This document shows positions 36,654 to 46,233 of a stretch of DNA of 64,000 nucleotides, piece after piece. Below the pieces are notes generated by a model, which was not told the origin of the DNA, ran no database searches, and saw nothing but the letters and a program-made list of their open reading frames with translations. Position 1 is the first letter of the stretch. Every line of letters begins with the position of its first letter. The position numbers and the translations under genes were made by a program. Origin of the DNA: Guyanagaster necrorhizus (Eukaryota > Basidiomycota > Agaricomycetes > Agaricales > Physalacriaceae); NCBI RefSeq assembly GCF_019112545.1, contig NW_025064911.1, positions 316,762 through 380,761 of the forward strand. The letters are read 5' to 3'.

Positions 36654-38661
36654 ATGTCAAAGAAACGCGTGTCGTATTACTACGATTGTCAGTACTTCCG
36701 ATATTCTCTGTACAATCTCGTTTTCTCAACGCCCTGACAGCCGATGTCGGAGCGTATACCTATGGACTCGGACATCCCATGAAGCCCCATCGAATGCGGG
36801 TCGCCCACGACCTCATCACGGCGTACGACATGCTACCCAAGATGCTTGTCCTGGTAAGCTAACCTCGCTTTGCCGGCTCTTTATCTCTGAATCTTGCAGT
36901 AGAAACCGCCGCGCGCATCCCCGGAGGCCATGACCTCCTTTCATACCGACGAATATGTCCACTTTTTGAACCGTGTCACACCTGAAACGTCCGAGGAGCT
37001 GACGTACCACGGAACGCGCTGTGAGCAAGCTCGAGCATATAAATTTCTGGTGCTAATGCCTCGGTAGTCCTTGTTGGGGAAGACAACCCACCATTTGAAG
37101 GCGTGTTCGAGTTTTGTTCAATATCAGCTGGAGGTTCCATGGGTGCGTCCATTGGCTGATAAACTTCGTTTCTTGACTGTTTTTGGTAGCTGCCGCTCAC
37201 CGTATCACCTCTGGCGCTTCTGATATATGCATAAATTGGGCCGGAGGACTTCACCATGCCAAGAAACGTGAGGCGTCTGGTTTCTGCTACATAAACGATA
37301 TCGTCCTCGGTATACTTGAACTTTTACGGGCATATCCTCGTGTGCTTTATGTGGATATAGACTGTCATCGTAAGTTCTTCTCCCTTGCTTTTTGTTTTTG
37401 CGCTTACTTGAACTGCAGATGTATTGTCTTTTTCTACCTTATAATTCGCTTTCTGACCGTCAAACTAGGGTGACGGCGTCGAAGAGGCTTTTTACACCAC
37501 TGATCGCGTCATGACATGCAGTTTTCACAAGTACGGGGAATACTTTCCTGGTACGGGCACTCAGGAGGACAAGGGAAGAGGAAAGGGGAAGGGATATGCT
37601 GTTAATGTCCCCTTGAAGGATGGGATTACGGATGAGTCCTTCCAGAGTATATTTGAACCTGTGCGTCAACTGTCCTTTTGCTGGTCGTGTCATCTAACTC
37701 AGATTTTGTAGGTTGTTGACAAAATACTAGAAGTCTTCCGGCCGAACGCTGTGGTTCTCCAGTGCGGTGCAGACTCTCTTTCGGGAGACAAACTCGGTTG
37801 CTTAAATCTCACGATGCACGGACATGCTCATTGTGTTCAGTACCTACGCAAGAAGAGTGTACCTCTGATACTCCTCGGGGGCGGCGGCTATACCGTTAAA
37901 AACGTTGCGCGGACATGGACGTACGAAACCGCCTGTGCGCTAGGTATAGAGGACACCATCGACCCCAACCTTCCCTGGAACGAATATTTTGAGTGGTTTG
38001 GTCCCCGATATCGCCTAGAGGTCATGGCTAGCAATATGGAAGACATGAACGTCAAAGATGGGTCTCTGGAGCAAGTCCGGTATGCTTTCGTGCTCTGCTG
38101 ACGTTCCAGTCTGATGTCGTTTGTAGAATAAACGCGCTCGAACACCTCCGGGAGCTTAACAGTGCACCCTCGGTCGGGATGCACGACACGCCTAGAGAGA
38201 GCCTACTCGAGCATATGGGTTTTGGCAAGGAGAACGACGCCCAGGACAAACTGGATGAACGGGTAGCTCGTAAGTCGTTGTGTCTGACGACTGTCAACTG
38301 CGACTCATGATTCCAAGAACACACACGGTTCGTGTACAAACTGCAGGAATCCGACACGGCCTCGTCCTCATCAGACGACGAGTCGTGGGACTCTGATGAA
38401 TCCATCGGGCGAAGGCGTTATCGTCGTCGCCGGAAACAGCGAATGAGTCTGCTGACTGGGCAGTATTTTGATGTTGCGCATAATCAGCAGTCGCGGAGAA
38501 AGTTTTTCCAAAGCAAAGTGGTGTTTGACGATACGTGGCAGAGGGTCAAGTTGGTTCAGGAGCTTGGATTGGGATTTGGGATAAGCGAGCTTGGGGGGCT
38601 TATGGAGAGGGGAGGGACGAATATGGATGAGGAAGATGAGTGGATAGAGATGGATACTTGA
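36654..38661 (+). CDS. RPD3: class I histone deacetylase, RPD3-type
   Basis: Zn-dependent lysine deacetylase, catalytic subunit of Rpd3-type corepressor complexes. The start is [11 protein letters not shown], then [20 protein letters not shown]. Active-site blocks are [73 protein letters not shown] and [16 protein letters not shown]. The second His of HH is completed by a 2-nt microexon at 37419-37420. Elsewhere eight ordinary short introns all keep frame; in one, acceptor CAGTAG must be used so that the TAG stays intronic. The C-terminal tail (from about 38330) is acidic then Arg-rich and differs from yeast Rpd3. EAF3 is a known Rpd3S partner in yeast. A HOS2-like assignment is less likely. 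Confidence 0.92.
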
Positions 38662-38928
38662 CATTTACCTACTTGATGTGTCCTGTAGTTGTAACCCCTC
38701 GTTAGCTTGTAAGCCATGTGTTACCGTAGGCGTCCAGATGGTTTGATAATAACGGACTTCCGTCCTGCATGTGAAATACGATACCCCACAGATCGGGAAT
38801 CGGAGGTGTGATACGGAGAGAAAGTGTGAAGGGTAGGGAATGGCGCTTCCTTTATAAACAGGACACGTCGACGGCGATGACTCGTCCTTGGTAGGATACC
38901 ATTCCCTTGCTCGACGAACGGCTCAACG

Positions 38929-39973
38929 ATGGAAGACGCCCTTCGATACCCAGACTTGGACGGTGACCAATGGCTTGTGGAAGGATATGGCAAGTCTCCT
39001 GTGAAAAACGCGCTGCTGCTGTCGCCGATAAAGGACGCGTCGCCTGTGAAGACTGTGTCACAGAGTCTCTACGATCTGTATGCGAGCTATGGACTTGATG
39101 GTGAGGTGCTTAGTGGAGGAGGAGAAAGCCCTGTGCTAAGGTCGTCTGCTCGGTCTCTGTCTCCTGTGAAGAATACTGTGTCGAGTCCCTTGTCGTTGAC
39201 TGGATCTCAGCTGGAGAGCGACGCTGCAATGTCTCCGCTTACACCGCTCAGCTCGCCGTCACCGTCGCCGTCGACGAAAAGGAAGAGAGACGACGATGAG
39301 GAAGAGTCGCCGTGCCGGAAGAAACCACGAAAGGGGTGGTGGACGGAGAGGGTGTTTAATGGGGAGAAGGTCGAGGTGGATAGGGAGCGGTTCCCGTTGC
39401 TGTATCGTCGGTTCCCGGTGAGCAACTATGGCGGGATGGCGGGAGCAACGTCGAACGCACCAAGGGAGGGCTGGGGCGACTTGTACACGCCGCGGTGGGT
39501 CAAAGGAAGGGGAGCTGAGAAGATGGGGTTGTGCGGCATCTGTGTCGAACCACGGAAACGGGGCGGAGAGGAGCGGGCAGTGTGGCTTGGCATGAAGTTC
39601 AGTGCGTACAAGTGAGTGCATCCCGGCACTTTGTAAATCCGCGCTGACAATTGGCTGCAGCTACCATATGCAATACAGACACGGCATCAGCGCAAACACC
39701 ACAAGACCTTTCAGTCCTCCGCTGGCCTTCCGCGATGTAACCAGGGCAAATGCGGGCAAAGGCGAAAAAGGGATTATTACGGTGGGCATGTGCCATCACT
39801 GCAGAAAGTGGGTACCAGTCGAAGGAGTCAAGGACGTTCAAGTCAAGGTTCCAGAGCTGGTTTGGTGGAAGCATGCTGCGGCGTGCCACGGTGCGAGTAC
39901 GATTGAGGGCGAGGACGGCGTCTTTGAGGAAGACGAGGTGTGGAACGGTGTAGTAGCGTCATGTGATCAATAA
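38929..39973 (+). CDS. protein with Rua1 C-terminal (DUF4451-type) domain, probable transcription regulator
   Basis: Residues 1-130 are disordered and rich in SPVK/SP motifs (KSPVKNALLLSPIKDASPVK), candidate proline-directed phosphorylation sites. A basic patch TKRKRDDDEEESPCRKKPRK could be a nuclear signal. From about residue 145 the Rua1 domain begins: FPLLYRRFPVSNYGG, DLYTPRWVKGRGAEKMGLCG, AVWLGMKFSAY and, after a GTGAGT...TGCAG intron, NYHMQYRHGISANT, RPFSPPLAFRDV and MCHHCRKWVPVEGVKD. Paired cysteines (GLCGIC, MCHHC) suggest metal binding. Rua1 of Ustilago maydis controls a glycolipid cluster, but no such cluster is present here, so the target is unknown. Confidence 0.8.
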
Positions 39974-40045
39974 TGTGCGGATGCTTCCGATGCGGGGTAA
40001 CCCGGAGTAAATCCTCCTTTTCCTCTTGACCCCCACATTCCGACC

Positions 40046-41498
40046 ATGAAGATTCAGAAACGATTCTACACAGGTATACCCATTCCCATACGAGCACGAA
40101 ACCTCCACACTGTCCCGTCCCCCTTGTCCTTCTTTGATACTCCCCCTGCATCCCCGCCCACAACCCCGAGGAATGCAAATATCGTCCGGTTCGCTGCTGA
40201 GAGCAAGGGTCTAGGAAGTGCTCTGTGTGCATTCGATGTCGCGAGGCGTGGCTGGGAAGGGCAGTATGCTGTCGGTGTCGATATAAGGGTGGGGCGACGA
40301 GAAGGCAAGAGCCGGGAGCGTAAGGGGAGGAAGCTCATTTTGGACGTGGGCGGGTATGGCATACCAAAACGGTGTATGACGGGCAGCGTAGGCGGGAAGG
40401 CGGTCATGGTCGGCGAGGATGCCTTTTTCGTCAGGAGGAACGCGATGGGTGTCGCCGATGGTGTCGGCGGCTGGGCAAGAGGTCAGACGATGCCCGGTGA
40501 GCCTATTCTCTTTTTTGCTGTCGAATATTTGTGTTGACTGGGATAGGCCCCACACCGTCTGCGTTGTTTGCCCATCGATTAATGCATTTCTGTTCCGAGG
40601 AGATGGAACTCGAGCCGCCCAAGCCGAGCACATTTATTCCGTCCGTCAGTTTTGCGAGACGAGACCTGCAAGAGGAACTCGAGGAGGAATTGGAAGAGCT
40701 CGAGGAGGGCATAGACGTGCTAATGATACTCGAACGGGCCTACGAAAAAACGATCAAGGCACATGTAGAAAAGCAAGAGCAATATGTGAGTAATTCCTGC
40801 TCTACATCTACTTTTTACTGACAAATAATAGGCACCATTTACACCCCCACCTCCTCCGAATGCCCTCTCATCTCCGTTGATACCTCCAGATCCGACACCC
40901 AAACCCCTGCTTGCAGGCTCATCAACTGCCCTGCTAGCAGTGCTCGATCACGTCAACAATGGCGAGGCTGTCGTCAAGATTGCCCACGTTGGCGACTGCA
41001 TGGGTATGCTTGTCCGTGGCTCAGAGTGTGTTTGGAGGAGCGAGGAAATGTGGTGGAGCGTGCGTACCCATGGCTTTGCACAGTTTCTTTCTCTGACGTC
41101 AGTTGCAGTTTAATACCCCCGTCCAGCTCGGACCCACGACGCCAGCACAACCGAGTACAACAGCTCATGTGTTCACACTCCCTGTGCAAGAGGACGATAT
41201 ACTCATCCTAGCAACCGACGGTCTCAGTGATAACCTCTGGGACGAGGACATTTTGGATGAGGTAGCACGTTTCCGGAGCGGGTGGAGTGGGCAGGGCGAA
41301 GAGGGGCGTGATATGCTCGCAGCGGGCATGTTGAGCGAGGCCCTCTGTTCGCGAGCGAAGCGGGTCGCCAAGGACTGCGAGGGCGATACCCCGTTTGGGA
41401 GACGAGCGAAGGAGGAGGGCAGAAAGTGGAGAGGCGGGAAGAATGATGATATCAGTGTTGTGGTTGCTGTTATTTCGAGGGCGGTTAAGCCTTCATGA
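40046..41498 (+). CDS. PTC7: PP2C-family phosphatase, PTC7-like (mitochondrial)
   Basis: Metal-dependent Ser/Thr phosphatase; yeast Ptc7 activates coenzyme Q synthesis. The N-terminus MKIQKRFYTGIPIPIRARNL is basic and amphipathic, like a mitochondrial presequence. PP2C motifs are VGEDAFFVRRNAMGVADGVG, VVKIAHVGDCMGMLVRG, EDDILILATDGLSDNLWDED and GGKNDDISVVVAV, with Asp residues in the expected metal positions. Introns near 40498, 40790 and 41055 keep frame. An extra segment rich in Glu (RRDLQEELEEELEELEEGID) and then Pro lies between the first and second motif blocks and lengthens the protein relative to yeast. Ends AVKPS at 41498. Confidence 0.87.
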
Positions 41499-42057
41499 TA
41501 AAATGTACCAGTAGACGAAATGTTATATAATTGATGGGAGAATCTAATTGGCTGCGAGACACTCATAAAGCCGTTAAGGATACGAGGCTTCTACCTGTCG
41601 AGAGGCTTTAGGTTGGCTTTGTCGGGCTGGTTCCAATTTTAACTTTATCACTAGTCATATTTTACTGTTCATTTTTCATTCTCATACCTCAGCAACATTT
41701 CCGGATTCATCTTTCGTCGTGAGCACATGAGCACTCTTGCTGAATGAAGCTCGCGAAGTAGCTTCCATCTTGCTTGCGCGTGCTAAGCTTTCCACCCCAA
41801 GGAACCGATCAGTACGTGCCATTGCTTTGTGTTTCTCATCACAATTATCCGACTCCGCCCATCCAGTCCTCACCGGCAGTAAAGACGGTACGATGATTTT
41901 GGGAGAAAACGAGTCTGGAGTAAAGATGTAGTAGGCCAGTGTATTACGGCGAGTAATGTATATGACAGGGACTAAGCCGACTTTCTAACGTATATGCATT
42001 ATGATACAAGGAATGAGCGATGATGCGACGATGCAAGTGAGGAAGGGAGCAGAGGAA
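41499..42057. other. tail-to-tail intergenic between PTC7 and cullin-1
   Basis: About 560 bp of convergent 3' flanks. Short frames such as plus 41737-41931 show no family features. Confidence 0.45.
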
Positions 42058-44791
42058 TTATGCAACATAAGTAAACGTGTCTTTCTGTCCGTCAACTCGT
42101 TCCATGTACTCCTTCTCCAAAAGGGTCTCTACGGCCTGGTGGGAAGAATGTATGTAAGAACAGGTATTTTTCGACATGCCTAACGGGACCGCACCTTTTG
42201 GATGTCAGGAATCTTGGGAACGAAACGCTGAGAGATCTGGGAAATGACTTCCTGGATCAGGGCTTGGTTTTTCATCGTCTTACGGGCTTTCATGATTCTG
42301 CAATACCGTCAGCGTATGGAGAACGCACAGTGAGAACTGTACGTACCGAACAATAGTAGTTTGGATAACGTATTTCCTGTCTTCGTCGACGGCCTTGAGG
42401 ACGTCAGAAGACTCAGCCTTCACTTCAGCTTTGATTGGCTGATTCAAATTGACCCGAATCTTCTTTGACTTGAAACCTGAAGAGAGAATAAGGACCGGTC
42501 AATGAAGCGAAGGCGCGAGCGGAACCTATCACGAACCAGGGTTCAAATCGTACTGGCCCTTCTCCTCATTGACGAGAATCTTAGCCTTCACCAACAACGC
42601 CAATACCTGGGACAGGATGTCCTTGCTGATCGCGGTCGCCGCAGACAGCGCATCCAAGGATAACGTGTCGTTTCGGTTGTACTGAACAAGGACGGCCATC
42701 TGGTACGCGCTAGTCATCAAGATGTATTTCTGGTTAAGGTAAGTAGTTTGCAGTTCGTTCTTCGAGTGGTTCCAAAGCCATCTCAATTTACGACCAGAGT
42801 GTCTACTCTGGTAGTACTTCGTGAAACGTTCATAGGTAGGCATGATCTCGATGGGAATGGTAAAGCCGTGAGTCGGAGGGTGGAGAGGCCAGAGGTTAGT
42901 ACTGAGGACCATGACGGTGAAAGTCATGTCCATATCATCGTGGTTCTGGGCCATCCACTTCTTGAACGAATCCGTAAGATCCTTGCTTAGACTCATGTCT
43001 ATTGTGAGCATCGGTTAGTCAGACATTTTGTACTGGCACAAAAACAACGAACCGGTGAACATGCGTTGAAGCTCGTTGGTGTATTCGAAACCGCAAGCCT
43101 CCTTCAGTTTCAATATCATGCTGGTTTCGCTCTCATCAGAAGCAGATACGCCTTGAATGAGTCGCTTGGAAAGTTTGGTGGTGTAGAACGTTCGGAAGAC
43201 GTCCTTGTCTTCCAGATAGTTGAAGAGAACCATCTACAAAGGACCCAATCAATACAAATCCAAAATTGGCTGAACGAGGAACCGACCACACGGTTAAGCG
43301 TGCTCTCCAGATCTCCTTCAGCCATCTTATTGTTCTTCCGCAAAAGTATATCTGCGTGTTTGGCGAGCAGCTCGGGCGACTTGGTCCATGACGATCCGGT
43401 GGCGGCGTTACAGTTGACAAACTTTTTGCACGACTTGTCGAGACTGGCCACAAATCCAGCTTCCCCTCGGAAACTTCGAGTAACAGTTTCGGAGTTCTTC
43501 TGATGAACATCCAGCAGTGCGTCCACGTATACTTTGGGGTCGACATCCACGGTACTGCCCTCTCCCACCAGTTTCGAGATCGCTGATAGACCTGCTTGCT
43601 TGACGTGCACCTCGAATCGCTTCCTCAGCGGATCTAGCCCGTCCGAAATACGCGACAACAGTGAGTACATCCGCTGGAGGTCTTCGTCTTGATCAAAGTC
43701 CAGGAGCTTTTGGAAGCTATCTCACATCAACTCGGCATGTTGGCGGATGAGCACTTCTTCACACTTCTGAATCAATTCTTTGCGCGTCTTGGTGTGCAGA
43801 TATCTTTCTACTCGGTCCTCCTCCTCCCGTAGACGCTCTTCCGCCTTTTTCAGATAATCGGAAATTGTATTCTCGGCAAGAAAAGCTTCTGACTCCTTCT
43901 TGTAGTACTGCTCGGTGGCTAGGATGAACGGCGGTTCAAAGTGCTCCTTGTACACTTCCAGACACTCTTTGTTGAGATCGGTGTTGTCAAGGCCTAAGGA
44001 TACGAAAGACAGCACTACCTTCTTCACAAGTCCCTGGTCAATCATATCGCCGTTCCTTTGACGTTCGATAAGGCGGAGGACAGCATTGACCAGCTTCTGA
44101 TTATCCGTTTGTATAAAATGGAAGAATTGTGATTTCCATTGAACGAGAGAAAGCTGATAGAGATGATGTCAATATGGTAATGGCAAGATTGCTGGCTACC
44201 ATCACTCACCAAATACACAGGATACATCTCTTTCCTCCATTCACAGCGTTGTTGTTCGATCCACTGTCGATTGAGGTAACTGAAGAGACGGTTGAGATAG
44301 TAAGCCCCAGTGGTGTAACGAAGCCATTCCGACGCGTAGTATTGTAGGAGCTCTTCGCCTTGCAGCGAAATAGCTGTCTGTATACGGTTATTAGGGCGAT
44401 CGCCGCGGCGCGACATGTAGGACGAACCTGCTTCATAGAGGCGACATGTGTAGTGAAGTATTCGATTATCTTTTGGTACAACTTGCGTCCGGCTGAAATG
44501 CCTGTTGCATAGTTGTTAGCATGAGTGTGGCACTGCTACAAGTTCGAACTCACTTCGATTTGACCTGTCATTGCTTTTGTTGTCACCAATGCCTACCGGC
44601 GCTTTCGTCGAACAGTAATTGTATATCACTGTGTACAGGTTGGTGTAGTTGGCAAAAGTAAGGCTAGCCAAGAGATTGGACATGATATGGTCGACGCCTG
44701 GGTTGAGGAATGCCCATGTCTCCTCCAAGTCTGCCGTCTTGAAAGGAATCTGGGCGAATCGGTCGGCTGAAGATGTCGTTGAGGGCTCCAT
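42058..44791 (-). CDS. CUL1: cullin-1 (CDC53), interrupted by one in-frame TGA
   Basis: Scaffold of SCF ubiquitin ligases. [20 protein letters not shown] opens at 44791. N-terminal cullin repeats ([35 protein letters not shown]) bind Skp1, the cullin-homology domain ([20 protein letters not shown]) binds Rbx1, and the winged helix has the neddylation segment [15 protein letters not shown]. The end is [11 protein letters not shown] at 42058. Seven or so introns are all in frame. At 43722-43724 the codon between HAELM and [14 protein letters not shown] is TGA, where cullin-1 proteins I know have Trp or another residue. No GT-AG intron that preserves both flanks removes it. Without read-through or error the product is cut before the Rbx1-binding half. 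Confidence 0.88.
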
Positions 44792-45300
44792 GGTTGTCAG
44801 CAAGGTGGTATCGTGAGTGAAGCCTAAAAAGAAAGGTGTCGGGGGGGGGGGGGGGGGGACCCCTGATCAAGAACCACCACCATGTGTGGTTCGGCGTCTA
44901 GCCACTGCAAGCCTGGCTCAAGGGATTCTGCTCGTCAAAGCATCGGGCAGGATAATAAGCCGTTCCTGCACCTTTGATGGTCAGGAGAAATGTCTCGTAG
45001 TCTTGAGACATCCCAGATATTATGGCAGGAGCCACTACATCTATGTAGTAGTTAGTCGATATACTCCAATACGAACCCCTCGGGCATCCTCTCTTCGCAC
45101 AGGCTGACTCCTGACATGAATGAACCACCGCTGAGCTCCCCATTGCTGGCAGTAGCAAGGCTCAAGCACTCCCCAGTGTCCGAACTCGAGCCACTAGCCG
45201 CTGAAACAGTGGACGCGTGTCAAACTAGCTATGATGTTACGTCACGCGAATCACACTCAAAGACCGCGCCCAATGTCTTCACCTCGAGACACGAGACGAA
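44792..45300. other. intergenic between cullin-1 start and retroelement remnant
   Basis: Contains the cullin-1 promoter and the G18 run. Two plus-strand frames (44817-45107 and 45116-45304) and one minus frame (44898-45158) have no convincing family match. Confidence 0.4.
44841..44858 (+). repeat. G18 homopolymer
   Basis: Eighteen consecutive G on the plus strand, 50 bp upstream of the cullin-1 start (C18 in the sense of that gene). Length in the real genome is uncertain because such runs are error-prone. Confidence 0.9.
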
Positions 45301-46233
45301 ATGAACACCAACGTACCTTCAATATCGACGACCCACGTGAGTACTGCGAATAGACTGGAAGAGTGCCACTCAAACAGAATTCATCTCTACCACCCGGCAA
45401 TAAGCCAAACAAAGGATGCTGATGATGCACCACCCTCCCTTGTTCGAGGCCCCTTCAAGGGTGCTTCTGACAACATCAACTAATTTCTAATTGATTGCAA
45501 GCAATACTTTGAGATGTATGCTGTCTTTTTAGGGACAGACATGAACAGAGTCACATTTGCCTCATCTTACCTTGAAGACAAAGTGAAAACCTGATGGATC
45601 CTTATCTCCTTTAATTTCTACTCAATAACCAGGCAGCACCATTGACTACTGTCCTGGTCAGTCTTCAAGCAAATGCTTACAGACAAATTCATTGATCCAG
45701 CAGTGCAAGAAGTCTACAAATCAAAGATCAAGGAATATAAGATGAGTGATAAGTTGGCCACTGAGTACTTCAATGAACTAGAATGGCTTGCAAAGCTTGC
45801 TAGGATTCATGATGACATTGACAATGACAGAAGAATAGTTGAGGCACTCAAACAGGGTGCCCCTCCCTCCTATATCAAAATGATATTGGACATTAGAATG
45901 AACATCCTGAAGGGATACAATGCTTGGAAGGAATGGGTCATCAAGATGTATAAAGAGAGGCAATGGCAGAAAGCAGAACAATCCAATCTACAAGAGTATT
46001 GCAAGCTGAGCCAATCAACAAACTCCAAGCCTGGCAATCAGACTACTGCTAAGATCACTATATTATTATTGATGACTCCTAGTTATGGGACACAGAAGAC
46101 CAGAATGGATACCACATACATGAGTGCTGATAAACCAATGGGCATTGACTATCTCAAGAAGGAGGGAAAGTGTTTCAATTGCAGCCAAAAGGGGCATATG
46201 TTGAAAGATTGTCTGAAGAAGAAGCACATGTGA
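45301..46233 (+). mobile_element. degenerate retrotransposon gag with CCHC zinc knuckle
   Basis: Retroelement capsid-type sequence. From about 45420 the frame reads PPSLVRGPFKGASDNIN, then (past a TAA) FLIDCKQYFEMYAVFLGTDM, with a further in-frame TGA near 45591. A frame at 45673-46233 continues for 186 residues and includes YFNELEWLAKLARIHDD and the nucleic-acid-binding knuckle CFNCSQKGHMLKDC. Layout fits Ty3/gypsy-type gag of fungi. No intact protease or polymerase follows on the same strand. It is a relic, and downstream from about 45480 it is almost free of CpG. Confidence 0.72.

Noticed and set aside
36860..36905. In-frame TAG in the HDAC gene after MLVL
   Set aside because: Using the acceptor ending CAGTAG keeps the TAG inside the intron and gives a normal junction.
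44898..45158. Minus frame with SGMSQDYETFLLTIKGAGT as a copia gag fragment
   Set aside because: Similarity is too short and generic; no neighbouring copia domain.
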